Shown here: positions 34,625 through 42,898 of the stretch, piece by piece
Layout: each line of letters starts with the position of its first letter
Position numbering within the stretch: the first letter of the stretch is position 1
Origin: Prevotella sp. P3-122
GTDB taxonomy: Bacteria; Bacteroidota; Bacteroidia; Bacteroidales; Bacteroidaceae
Length of the DNA: 64,000 bases
Direction: 5' to 3'
Assembly (NCBI RefSeq): GCF_002251365.1
Contig: NZ_NPJH01000037.1
Span: forward strand, 1-64,000
Program-made: the position numbers and the translations under genes
The notes under the pieces: model-generated
The model's database searches: none
Told to the model about the DNA's origin: nothing
Seen by the model: the letters and a program-made list of their open reading frames with translations, nothing else

Positions 34625-36613
34625 ATGAGAAAAGTATTGACCTACATATTGCTTGTGCTGGTGTCATTGTGTCCCTTCGGAGCCGTTGCCCAGCCTGACT
34701 CCGTCTCCCTGCAGGGGGTGGAGGTGACGGGTGTCGCCCCTTGCCGAGAGGCTATGGCGTCAACTCCCGTTCAGGCGTTCACTCAGGAGCGTCTGCATGC
34801 TCTTGGCATTGGTACCATGACAGAGGCTTTGAGGCATATTGCCGGAATAACCGTCCGTGACTATGGCGGTGCGGGTGGAATGAAGACCGTATCGGTAAGG
34901 GGAATAGGCGCGCGCCATACCGGAGTTGTCTACGACGGTCTTGCTGTCGGCGACTGTCAGACGGGCGAGACAGACCTTTCACGGTTTACGGTAGACAACA
35001 TGAGCCGGCTGGCCATGGTCGTAGGCGATGGCGACGACATCTTCGTGCCCGCAAGGCAGGCTGCCGCGCCTGCATCACTACACATCGTTACCACGCCAGA
35101 CTCGGCGGGCTGGCAGGCAAGGATTAGTGCTGGCTCATGGGCCACTCTCTCACCATCGCTCAGAATGGCACTGCCTGTTGGCAAGGCCATGGTGGATGTC
35201 TCTTGCAACTACCAGCACTCGGACAACAACTATCCTTTCTATCTGCGTAACGTGACGCTCGTCACAAAGGAACACAGACGCAACAGCAAAATGGATGCCG
35301 GCAGGGCTGAGGCTGGTATGAGATGGATGCCGGCACCGCAGACCGTGCTGACAGCCAGGGCATACTATTACGACAACGACAGGCAATTGCCGGGAATAGT
35401 AAGACTATATACCCAGGACAACGACGAGCAGCTGCGCGAGCGCAATGCCTTCGTGCAGTCATCGCTAAGGACGGCTCTCGCAGACTGGCTGCTTTGGCAG
35501 GCCAATGCAAAGTTCAGCTGGGCGGCATCCGCATATAGGATCGGACAGCCGTCTGGCGGCATCACGAGCCAAAGCTACTGGCAGAGGGAATATTATGCCT
35601 CTACCGCATTGCTCTTGTCGCCATTCCGGGCCGGGGCTTGGCGTAATCTCACCATTGACTATTCGGCAGACATCTCGCAGAACAACCTTAACTGCACGCT
35701 CGACAAATGGGGACACCCCCAGCGCGTTACTTTCCTACAGTCGCTTTCGGCAAAGTATAGCTCTGGTAGAATTACTGCCATAGCCCGCGGGCTATGGACA
35801 AACTGCTGGGACAGGGAGAATGGCGGAGAAGGCAGCAGGCATGAGCAGAGACTGTCGCCGTCGGTGAGCATGTCGGTAAGGGTGTTGGACAACAACCGCC
35901 TCATGCTCAGAGCTTTCTGGAAGAGTACGTTCAGAATGCCCACCTTCAACGAACTGTACTATTATCATATAGGCACTGACAACCTGTTGCCCGAGACAAC
36001 CTCGCAATGGAATATCGGTGCTGTGACAGAACACAGCTTTGGTACAGGAGTGGGGAGCCTTGCACTTGCGGCATCGGCAGATGCCTATGTCGCCAAAGTG
36101 GAGGACAAGATAGTTGCCATTCCGTTCAATATGTTCGTATGGAGGATGATGAACCTCGCAAAGGTAAGAACGTCTGGTGTTGACATCACAACCAACATGG
36201 CATGGCAGGCCGCAAGGAGGCACAGGCTAACCTTGTCGGCAAACTACAGCTTCCAGCGGGCGCAAAACCGTAGCAATCCGTCGTCGCCCAACTATGGCAA
36301 CCAGATTGTCTATACTCCACAGAATACCTTTGCCGTAACGGCAGGATGGGAAAACCCATGGGCTGACGTCATAGTCACCGTTGACGGTATGGACGAGAGA
36401 TGGACTACCAACGAGCACAGCAACGGGACGCGCATGGACGGATTTGCAGAAATGGACATCACGCTTAGGCGGAGCTTTAGCCTGTGGGGGGCAAGGGCTG
36501 TTGCCGATGCTGCTGTACTCAATCTCACCGACAGGCAGTATGACATAGTAGCACACTATCCCATGCCCGGCCGCAGTTTTAGGATTACGCTTACACTAAC
36601 TAACAACAAATAA
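34625..36613 (+). CDS. btuB: TonB-dependent cobalamin receptor (BtuB)
   Basis: 662 aa outer-membrane receptor. Signal peptide MRKVLTYILLVLVSLCPFGAVAQ. A TonB-box-like region (VSLQGVEVTG) leads to the plug domain (about 45-150, with VSVRGIGARHTGVVYDGLA). The 22-strand barrel fills the rest and ends on an aromatic-rich strand (FRITLTLTN). It has no carboxypeptidase-like N-terminal domain of the SusC type. An in-frame upstream ATG at 34514 lies inside the riboswitch and is rejected. The riboswitch and the btuG neighbour support cobalamin as substrate. Confidence 0.92.
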   Translation: MRKVLTYILLVLVSLCPFGAVAQPDSVSLQGVEVTGVAPCREAMASTPVQAFTQERLHALGIGTMTEALRHIAGITVRDYGGAGGMKTVSVRGIGARHTGVVYDGLAVGDCQTGETDLSRFTVDNMSRLAMVVGDGDDIFVPARQAAAPASLHIVTTPDSAGWQARISAGSWATLSPSLRMALPVGKAMVDVSCNYQHSDNNYPFYLRNVTLVTKEHRRNSKMDAGRAEAGMRWMPAPQTVLTARAYYYDNDRQLPGIVRLYTQDNDEQLRERNAFVQSSLRTALADWLLWQANAKFSWAASAYRIGQPSGGITSQSYWQREYYASTALLLSPFRAGAWRNLTIDYSADISQNNLNCTLDKWGHPQRVTFLQSLSAKYSSGRITAIARGLWTNCWDRENGGEGSRHEQRLSPSVSMSVRVLDNNRLMLRAFWKSTFRMPTFNELYYYHIGTDNLLPETTSQWNIGAVTEHSFGTGVGSLALAASADAYVAKVEDKIVAIPFNMFVWRMMNLAKVRTSGVDITTNMAWQAARRHRLTLSANYSFQRAQNRSNPSSPNYGNQIVYTPQNTFAVTAGWENPWADVIVTVDGMDERWTTNEHSNGTRMDGFAEMDITLRRSFSLWGARAVADAAVLNLTDRQYDIVAHYPMPGRSFRITLTLTNNK

Positions 36614-36625
36614 CAACAAGTAAAA

Positions 36626-37738
36626 ATGAAAAAGTATCTTTTATCTATGGCTGTTCTGCTTGCAGGAACAATGGCCTTTACATCATGTGATGACGATGAC
36701 GATAACGGTGGCGTCCTCATCGCCCCTGTCCAGACTGTTGACGTTGACGGCGTCTATGTAATCAACGAGGGAAGCTATTATTCTCAGATTAACGGCTCGC
36801 TCGACTTTCTGAATTTTGACAAGGAGGCAAATGCCTTCACTATGAGCCGCAACATCTTCGACGCGGCCAATGGACGCTCTCTCGGCGGTACTCCCAACAA
36901 TGGCTTGATGTTTGCCGACTCTGTGCTTTGCATTGCGGTAAGCGACGAGAACAGGGTAGAGTTCGTGAATGTGAACAATAATGTGGCCTATGATGCCGTC
37001 AGCATAACAAGTCCTCGCGAGATTGCAACCGAGGGAGACTACATATATGTGACTGCATATACAGGCAAGGTGTACAAGATAGACATGCGCACACGCTCCA
37101 TTGCAGGCGAGAGCACACAAATAAATGGCAACCTGGAAGGAATTGCCGTGGCAGAAGGCTCGCTGTATGTCTGCACGGCCTGGAACCCGGACTACTCCTA
37201 CAACAAGGAGGTGGTGGTGCTCGATGCTCAGGGACTTGTGCCGACTGATACCATCACCGTGGCAGAAAATCCTGTTCAGGCAATAGCTGCCAATGGCGGC
37301 AATGTCTACATACTCAGCCAGGGCAACTACTATGATGTGGCTGCCACAGTGCAGTGTATAGACAGGAATGGCAATGTGAGCGTAATCGGCAATGCTACCA
37401 TGATGGCATACGATGAGCTGCACTCAAAGCTCTATCTTGTCAATGCCCCATACGGTGAGGCTCCACAGTATAAGGTATACAATGAGGAAGACAAGACAAC
37501 AGCCGACTTTGCGGTTGGCACGACGATATTCTCGCCCTATGCCATCAGCGTCATGCCATGCTCTGGCGAGGTGTTCGTAAGCTCGCTGTCGCCAAATCCC
37601 GATGCTCCCGAATATGCCAGCTATACCACCGACGGCGTCCTTTACCGCTTTGACGCCGACGGCTCGCTGCTTGGCTCATACACCTGTGGCGTATGTCCGG
37701 GAACCATCGTATGCCGTACGCATACGGAAAGCAAGTAA
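36626..37738 (+). CDS. btuG: BtuG-like surface cobalamin-binding lipoprotein (beta-propeller)
   Basis: 370 aa. Signal peptide with lipobox FTSC; the CDDDDDN that follows is an acidic lipoprotein export signal typical of surface lipoproteins in Bacteroidetes. The rest looks like a seven-bladed YncE/DUF5074-type propeller with repeated blocks such as IATEGDYIYVTAYTG and IAVAEGSLYVCTA. In Bacteroides BtuG caps BtuB and binds cobalamin with very high affinity. Position directly after btuB (12-nt gap) under a B12 riboswitch supports the same role here. Confidence 0.85.
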   Translation: MKKYLLSMAVLLAGTMAFTSCDDDDDNGGVLIAPVQTVDVDGVYVINEGSYYSQINGSLDFLNFDKEANAFTMSRNIFDAANGRSLGGTPNNGLMFADSVLCIAVSDENRVEFVNVNNNVAYDAVSITSPREIATEGDYIYVTAYTGKVYKIDMRTRSIAGESTQINGNLEGIAVAEGSLYVCTAWNPDYSYNKEVVVLDAQGLVPTDTITVAENPVQAIAANGGNVYILSQGNYYDVAATVQCIDRNGNVSVIGNATMMAYDELHSKLYLVNAPYGEAPQYKVYNEEDKTTADFAVGTTIFSPYAISVMPCSGEVFVSSLSPNPDAPEYASYTTDGVLYRFDADGSLLGSYTCGVCPGTIVCRTHTESK

Positions 37739-37745
37739 ATGACAT

Positions 37746-38846
37746 ATGCGACACCTTATTATATATATAGTCCTGTCTGTCGCCATCACCATGATGCAGG
37801 CTTGCTCGTCGCAGGGCACGCCTGCGGATGGTGGTGGCGATACCATTAGGATGAAGTATGCGCGGCTGCTCACAATGGTGCGATATGCCGACCATACGGA
37901 TGTGCTCATTGCCGACCCATGGAATGAAGGCAGGCTATTGCAGAAACTGCGTATTGACAGTGGAGTACCATACCGTAAGGCACTGGTCTTCACGTCGGTG
38001 CACTGCCAGCTGATGGAGTATATCGGGTGTGAGGATTACATAGCCGGGGTCTGCGACCTGAGATATATGAACATACCCGGCATACAGCGTAGGGCTGCCA
38101 ATGGATATGTGGCAGAAGGTGGTGACCTGATGCCTGTAGCTGATTGTGGCGATGCCATGTCGCCTGATATGGAGAAGGTTGTAACGCTCGCTCCCGACGT
38201 GATTATTGTCAGCCCGTTCGAGAATGGCAATGGGCAGCAGAAACTCCAGAGACTGGGTGTGCCTGTTGTCATGGCTGCCGACTATATGGAGGAAAGTCCG
38301 CTGGGCAGGGCAGAGTGGATGAAATTCTATGGGTTGCTGTTCGGTTGCCAGGCTAAGGCCGACAGCCTATTCGAGGTTGTTGACAGCACGTATCAAATGT
38401 TGAGGCAGATGGCAATAAAAATGCCAAAAGGACGTTCTATTCTTACAGAACGGAAGACCGGGCCTACATGGTATTGCCCGGGAGGACGCAGCACCATAGC
38501 CAGACTGATAGCCGACGCCAATGGAGGGTATGCCTTTGCCGGTGATACCCATCCGGGCAGTTTGGCACTGTCGTTTGAGCAAGTACTTGCCAAGGCAGGA
38601 GAGTCTGACGTATGGGCATTCAAATACCAGGGGGGACAACCGCTCACACGCCGGCAGCTGCTTGACGAATATCATGGATATGCCGGCCTGAAGGCATTCC
38701 GCAACGGAAACATATACCAGTGTGACACATCGTCAAAGCCTCTGTTCGAGGAGACGGCCTTCCGCCCGGATTTCCTGCTCAGGGAGTTCATACAGATATT
38801 GCATCCAGGGACAGACCTTGGTGGACTGAGGTATTACACAGATTAG
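37746..38846 (+). CDS. btuF: Cobalamin ABC transporter substrate-binding lipoprotein (BtuF-like)
   Basis: 366 aa. Lipobox MMQAC gives a lipid-anchored protein of the helical-backbone binding-protein class. The first lobe contains LVFTSVHCQLMEYIGCEDYIAGVCD and KVVTLAPDVIIVSPF-like strands (shorter cores VFTSVHCQLMEYIG and LAPDVIIVSPFE are at about 80 and 140). The second lobe has WYCPGGRST and a C-terminal FRPDFLLREFIQILHP. The fold is shared with siderophore-binding proteins; the riboswitch-controlled operon points to cobalamin. It starts seven bases after btuG. Confidence 0.85.
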   Translation: MRHLIIYIVLSVAITMMQACSSQGTPADGGGDTIRMKYARLLTMVRYADHTDVLIADPWNEGRLLQKLRIDSGVPYRKALVFTSVHCQLMEYIGCEDYIAGVCDLRYMNIPGIQRRAANGYVAEGGDLMPVADCGDAMSPDMEKVVTLAPDVIIVSPFENGNGQQKLQRLGVPVVMAADYMEESPLGRAEWMKFYGLLFGCQAKADSLFEVVDSTYQMLRQMAIKMPKGRSILTERKTGPTWYCPGGRSTIARLIADANGGYAFAGDTHPGSLALSFEQVLAKAGESDVWAFKYQGGQPLTRRQLLDEYHGYAGLKAFRNGNIYQCDTSSKPLFEETAFRPDFLLREFIQILHPGTDLGGLRYYTD

Positions 38847-38855
38847 CAGACAACA

Positions 38856-39884
38856 ATGGTGAACGACGGACATGCAACAGGTAGCCGTATGGTTGTGGTG
38901 GCATTGGCTTTAGCGATGCTCGCCCTGTTTGTCGTGAACATATTCGTTGGCAGCACGCATGTTCCGCCCTCACAGGTGTTGGAAGTGCTTGGTGCCTGCT
39001 TAGGCTGTCCTGCGTGGGATGTCAGCGAGACAACGTCGTTCATCATTCTGCACAGCCGCTTGCCGCAGGCCGTAGTAGCAGTGTTTTGTGGTGCCTCGTT
39101 GTCGGTAGCGGGACTGATGCTGCAGACTGCATTCCGTAATCCCTTGGCGGGACCGTCTGTGTTCGGTATAACCAGTGGAGCAAGCCTTGCTGTGGCCATA
39201 GTGACCCTTGCCGTTGGCACATCTACGGCAATAGGGGGGCAGATAACGGTTGTTGCCGCAGCCTTTGTGGGAGCTACGGCTGTTACGGCACTGATACTTG
39301 CCCTGTCGGCCATCGTGCGTTCGGGAGTGATGCTGCTCATCGTTGGTATAATGATAGGCTATCTGTCATCGAGTGCCATCACATTGCTCAACTATTTTGC
39401 CTCTGCCGATGGCATGCGCAGTTACATGCTGTGGGGAATGGGAGATTTTGGGGCAGTGTCGTCAGAGCAGTTGCCAGTGTTCGTAGCGTTGTCTGCCTTG
39501 GCCCTTCTGTCAGCCGTATTGCTTGTCAAGCCTCTCAACGCCTTGCTGCTTGGCGAGCGCTATGCCGAGAGCCTTGGAGTTGACGTAGTGAGCGTGCGCA
39601 ATAGGCTGTTGCTGTCTACGGGACTGTTGTCGGCCGTGGCTACAGCCTATTGCGGTCCGGTGTCTTTTCTTGGTCTTGCCGTTCCGCACATTGCCCGTTT
39701 GCTGATGCGTACTGACAACCATAAGTCGCTGATGCCCGTGACAATGGTGTGTGGATCTGCCATCGCACTGTTGTGCAATCTACTCACAACGGTGTTGTCA
39801 GACGGAGTGCTGTTGCCGCTCAATGCCATTACGCCCCTTATCGGTGCACCAGTGATATTGTATGTGATATTAAGAAAACGTTGA
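38856..39884 (+). CDS. btuC: Cobalamin ABC transporter permease (BtuC, FecCD family)
   Basis: 342 aa with about ten membrane helices. Conserved FecCD landmarks are LPQAVVAVFCGASLSVAGLM, the FRNPLAGPSVFGITSGAS loop, and the coupling segment GPVSFLGLAVPHIARLLM near 260, which contacts the ATPase. The ATPase gene (btuD) that normally follows is absent from this operon. Confidence 0.88.
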   Translation: MVNDGHATGSRMVVVALALAMLALFVVNIFVGSTHVPPSQVLEVLGACLGCPAWDVSETTSFIILHSRLPQAVVAVFCGASLSVAGLMLQTAFRNPLAGPSVFGITSGASLAVAIVTLAVGTSTAIGGQITVVAAAFVGATAVTALILALSAIVRSGVMLLIVGIMIGYLSSSAITLLNYFASADGMRSYMLWGMGDFGAVSSEQLPVFVALSALALLSAVLLVKPLNALLLGERYAESLGVDVVSVRNRLLLSTGLLSAVATAYCGPVSFLGLAVPHIARLLMRTDNHKSLMPVTMVCGSAIALLCNLLTTVLSDGVLLPLNAITPLIGAPVILYVILRKR

Positions 39885-39903
39885 TAAACACAAAAGATTT
39901 TTT

Positions 39904-40380
39904 ATGCCAAGGATATTCACTAAGAAAGGAGACTGTGGGCAAACAGGTCTTGCTGATGGTACACGGGTCGACAAGAACGATACCCGGATAGAGGCTAACG
40001 GATGCCTGGATGAGCTGAACAGCATACTCGGCATTGTGCGTGCAATGACTCGGCAGGAGATGGCAGAGGAAGTGAGAATGATACAGCTGGACCTGATGAG
40101 TGTAATGACAATAGTGGCCGGTGGTCATGCAGACGTCAGCGTGCTGCGGGAGCATACTGAACGTTTTGAACGGATTATGTCGGAATCGGAGTCGTCGTTC
40201 CGCTTTGTAATTCCTGGTGACAGCCTCGTCTCGGCATGGCTCGACATGGCACGCGCGCACGCCCGTACTTGCGAGAGGAGATTGTGGAAGGTGAATGCCG
40301 ACGTGACATTGCCTCAGGAATTGCTGGCTTATATAAACCGCCTTAGCGACTACCTGTTCCTGCTGGCAAGAAAGGATTGA
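39904..40380 (+). CDS. Cob(I)alamin adenosyltransferase, PduO type
   Basis: 158 aa, at the short end of the PduO/MMAB family. It transfers adenosyl from ATP to cob(I)alamin to make coenzyme B12. The ATP-binding N terminus FTKKGDCGQTGL, the NDTRIEANGCLDELNSILG motif and the C-terminal CERRLWKV and YINRLSDYLFLLAR motifs are present. Last gene of the riboswitch-controlled operon, so uptake and activation of the vitamin are made together. Confidence 0.9.
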   Translation: MPRIFTKKGDCGQTGLADGTRVDKNDTRIEANGCLDELNSILGIVRAMTRQEMAEEVRMIQLDLMSVMTIVAGGHADVSVLREHTERFERIMSESESSFRFVIPGDSLVSAWLDMARAHARTCERRLWKVNADVTLPQELLAYINRLSDYLFLLARKD

Positions 40381-40440
40381 TGCCGTCCTCCCCAATTCTC
40401 CATTCTGGTCTGTTGTGAGACTGTCAAAAAACAGGCTCGT

Positions 40441-40491
40441 CAGATATTTCGAGTGATTGTCATTCATAGCAGTGTGGTCTGGGTATACTAC
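40441..40491 (+). repeat. Dispersed ~50-bp repeat, copy 1
   Basis: Matches 61886-61935 on the same strand: 17 of the first 18 bases and 22 of the last 23 agree (ends CAGAxATTTCGAGTGATT and GCAGTGTGGTCTGxGTATACTAC-like), with a variable middle of about ten bases. Confidence 0.75.
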
Positions 40492-40503
40492 AAGGCTGTA
40501 CAA

Positions 40504-40533
40504 TTTGATGTCCAAAAAAATGGTCACCCTAAT
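40504..40533 (+). repeat. Dispersed ~30-bp repeat
   Basis: TTTGATGTCCAAAAA...CACCCTAAT is related to the minus strand of 17650-17622, with about four mismatches and one gap. Confidence 0.5.
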
Positions 40534-40558
40534 TCAGAATTTCATGTCGGCAGTTATT

Positions 40559-40575
40559 GCGCTGTAAGCGCGTGC
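40559..40575 (+). repeat. Shared 17-mer GCGCTGTAAGCGCGTGC
   Basis: Exact inverted match to 17718-17734. It lies just ahead of the palindromic array. Confidence 0.65.
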
Positions 40576-40585
40576 TGGTTATTGT

Positions 40586-40707
40586 GCAAAGCATTGCATC
40601 CGCCAACGCAAAGCATTGCATCCGCCAACGCAAAGCTTTGCATCCGCCAACGCAAAGCTTTGCATCTGCCCACGCAAAGCTTTGCATCCGCCTACGCAAA
40701 GCTTTGC
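40586..40707. repeat. 22-bp tandem array of GCAAAGCTTTGC palindromes
   Basis: Five full 22-bp units and a sixth palindrome start at 40586, 40608, 40630, 40652, 40674 and 40696. Four of the six carry the perfect 12-bp palindrome GCAAAGCTTTGC and two read GCAAAGCATTGC. The 10-base linkers are ATCCGCCAAC with single changes. No spacers of unique sequence are present. Confidence 0.9.
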
Positions 40708-40752
40708 CTTCATTTAGGAATTGAACATCACTCCATAATCGGATGAAAAAAC

Positions 40753-40797
40753 AAGCCCGACTCCATTTTCGTGAGAATAGAAAATGGAGACGGGCTT
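40753..40797 (-). terminator. Terminator of pheS
   Basis: An 18-bp stem with one mismatch (40753-40770 with 40780-40797) and a nine-base loop. On the minus strand TTGTTTTTTCATC follows. Confidence 0.85.
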
Positions 40798-40843
40798 ATT
40801 ATAATATATAAGTCCGGTAAAGGATGCCTGCTATCTCAGCACA

Positions 40844-41884
40844 TCAGTTAGCGGCCTCGAATTCCTTCAGGAAGCGGGTGTCGTTTTCGGAGAACATACG
40901 GAGGTCGCTGACACGGTATTTCAGGTTGGTGATGCGCTCAACACCCATACCGAAGGCATAGCCGGTGTATACCTTGCTGTCTATGCCGCAGGCCTCAAGC
41001 ACATTGGGGTCAACCATACCGCAGCCAAGAATCTCCACCCATCCGGTGTGCTTGCAGAAGCCGCAGCCCTTGCCACCGCAGATATGGCATGAGATGTCCA
41101 TCTCCGCACTTGGTTCCGTGAATGGGAAATAGCTTGGGCGCAAGCGTATCTTCGTGTCCTCGCCGAACATCTCGCGGGCAAAGGTGAGAAGCACCTGCTT
41201 AAGGTCGGTGAAGCTGACGTTCTTGTCCACGTAAAGACCTTCTACCTGATGGAAGAAGCAGTGGGCGCGTGCGCTGATGGCCTCGTTGCGGTATACGCGA
41301 CCAGGGCAGATAATTCTTATAGGAGCCTCATGCTTCTCCATGTAGTGTGACTGGTCGCCAGAGGTATGGCTGCGGAGGAGTATGTTCTTGGTAACGTCGT
41401 TGAGCTTGCTCTGCTCAATGAAGAATGTGTCCTGCATGTCGCGTGCCGGATGGTCGGCGGCAAAGTTGAGCTTTGTGAACACATGAAGGTCATCGTCAAT
41501 CTCCGGACCTGTTGTCAGCGTGAAGCCCATTCGCTGGAAGATGTCTATGATCTCGTTTGTGACAATGGTCAGCGGATGGCGTGTGCCGAGAGATATAGGG
41601 TAGGCACTGCGTGTGAGGTCTATGTTGTCTGACGTGGCCTCTGCCTCGGCGAACTGCTCGCGGAGGTCGTTGATCTTCTGTGTTGCCGTTTGCTTCAGCT
41701 CGTTGATTTTCATGCCGACAACCTTCTTCTGGTCCGCCGGTACCGAACGGAAATCGTTCATCAACAGGCTTATCTCGCCCTTCTTGCTGAGGTACTTCAG
41801 TCTCAGCTGCTCAAGCTCTTCGGCATTGCTTGCCTTGAGCTCGCTAACTTCCTTGAGAAGTGTTTCTATCTTTTCTAATAGCAT
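40844..41884 (-). CDS. pheS: Phenylalanyl-tRNA synthetase alpha chain
   Basis: 346 aa class II synthetase subunit. An N-terminal coiled coil (LLEKIETLLKEVSELKAS) binds tRNA. Motif 1 lies around QRMGFTLTTGPEIDDD, motif 2 around FHQVEGLYVDKNVSFTDL and motif 3 around GYAFGMGVERI. The start MLLEKIET at 41884 gives normal family length; a longer frame upstream runs through the promoter. The beta chain gene is not adjacent. A -7 element TACCTTTG is at 41913-41906. Confidence 0.95.
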   Translation of the reverse strand: MLLEKIETLLKEVSELKASNAEELEQLRLKYLSKKGEISLLMNDFRSVPADQKKVVGMKINELKQTATQKINDLREQFAEAEATSDNIDLTRSAYPISLGTRHPLTIVTNEIIDIFQRMGFTLTTGPEIDDDLHVFTKLNFAADHPARDMQDTFFIEQSKLNDVTKNILLRSHTSGDQSHYMEKHEAPIRIICPGRVYRNEAISARAHCFFHQVEGLYVDKNVSFTDLKQVLLTFAREMFGEDTKIRLRPSYFPFTEPSAEMDISCHICGGKGCGFCKHTGWVEILGCGMVDPNVLEACGIDSKVYTGYAFGMGVERITNLKYRVSDLRMFSENDTRFLKEFEAAN

Positions 41885-41905
41885 GTCTGAAATAAATAAT
41901 TGCTG

Positions 41906-41913
41906 CAAAGGTA
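41906..41913 (-). promoter_or_regulatory. -7 element of pheS
   Basis: TACCTTTG on the minus strand, 21 bases before the start codon; the upstream region is AT-rich without a clean TTTG at 19 bases. Confidence 0.55.
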
Positions 41914-41999
41914 CTAATAAAAAAGTGAAAATTAAAACAATGTAACATTGAAAATACAAAAGTATCATGCTTTTTTGTCGTTATATCAATTTTTATGTG

Positions 42000-42007
42000 T
42001 ACTTTTG
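42000..42007 (+). promoter_or_regulatory. -7 element of the DUF4348 gene
   Basis: TACTTTTG, 24 bases before ATG 42032. A TTTG at 41974-41977 is 22 bases upstream, slightly far. Confidence 0.45.
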
Positions 42008-42031
42008 CCAGAGTTTTTAACAGAATGGACC

Positions 42032-42895
42032 ATGAATAGAGGTTTGCTTTTTGTTGTGCTGCTTGTATTCGCCTGCTCCTTGTGCCTCACCAATAGCGGA
42101 TGTACGGACAAGAAGACCGCGGGGGGCGACTCTCTCGTCACTGACTCCCTGGCGACGGACTCGGCTGCTGCCGACTCTACAGACGAGATTATCGCTGACA
42201 CTCCCATGCCAAAGGCTGCTGACGAGCTGTTTGATGATTTCTTCTTCAATTTTGCCTCAAGCAAGAAACTGCAACTTGAGCGCGTGGACTTTCCGCTGCC
42301 TGTTTATAAAAACGGAGAGTTGATGAAGACGGTGGAGAAGGACAAGTGGAGAATGGAGCGTTTCTTCATGAGGCAGGGCTATTACACCTTGCTCTTCGAC
42401 AGCCGTAGCCACATGGGTGTTGTCAAGGACACAGCGGTGGCGCACGTCGTTGTCGAGAAAATATTCTTCGATATCAAGACTGTGCAGAAGTTTGTCTTCG
42501 ACAGAGTAAGGGGAGCGTGGAGGATGAAGTCTATCTGCTACGACCCTGTATACAAGAACAACAATGCCAATTTCCTGAAATTCTATGAGCATTTCGCCAC
42601 CGACTCCCTGTTCCAGATCGAGAGTATGGCCGACGAGGTGAAGTTCACTGCTCCAGACCCTGACGATGATTTCTCTACCATGACTGGATGGATGATGCCG
42701 GGACAATGGCCCGACTTCAAGCCTGCGCTCATTCCTGAGGGAAACATCTACAATATTATTTACGGTAAGGAATACCCTGAGAGCAAGACCAAGATTTTGG
42801 TTGTCAGAGGTATCTCGAACGGACTGGAGATTGAGATGGTGTTCAAACGGCAGAAAGCCACTGGACATTGGCTATTGACAGAATTTTCAAGTTAA
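42032..42895 (+). CDS. DUF4348-like exported lipoprotein
   Basis: 287 aa. Signal peptide with lipobox-like NSGC at about residue 25. A Ser/Asp/Ala-rich linker follows (TDSLATDSAAADSTDE), then a globular domain of about 220 residues (FFNFASSKKLQLERVDFPLP onward). I recognise this as the DUF4348 type found in Bacteroidales; its function is unknown. The domain is acidic and aromatic-rich. It lies three bases ahead of murB, so it may be cotranscribed with wall synthesis genes. The start at 42032 is set by the signal peptide. Confidence 0.7.
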   Translation: MNRGLLFVVLLVFACSLCLTNSGCTDKKTAGGDSLVTDSLATDSAAADSTDEIIADTPMPKAADELFDDFFFNFASSKKLQLERVDFPLPVYKNGELMKTVEKDKWRMERFFMRQGYYTLLFDSRSHMGVVKDTAVAHVVVEKIFFDIKTVQKFVFDRVRGAWRMKSICYDPVYKNNNANFLKFYEHFATDSLFQIESMADEVKFTAPDPDDDFSTMTGWMMPGQWPDFKPALIPEGNIYNIIYGKEYPESKTKILVVRGISNGLEIEMVFKRQKATGHWLLTEFSS

Positions 42896-42898
42896 GCT

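Larger units (their letters stand above)
40381..40843. other. Repeat-rich intergenic region
   Basis: 463 bp without a supported gene. From left to right it holds copies of two dispersed repeats (40441-40491, 40504-40533), a shared 17-mer (40559-40575), a 22-bp palindromic tandem array (40586-40707) and the pheS terminator (40753-40797). An open frame of 97 codons here simply reads through the repeats. Confidence 0.6.

Noticed and set aside
40586..40707. Possible CRISPR array
   Set aside because: Units are contiguous 22-bp repeats with near-identical 10-base linkers; there are no unique spacers and no cas genes nearby.
40453..40746. Open frame of 97 codons over the palindromic array
   Set aside because: It reads through dispersed repeats and the 22-bp array; no start signal or protein-like composition.
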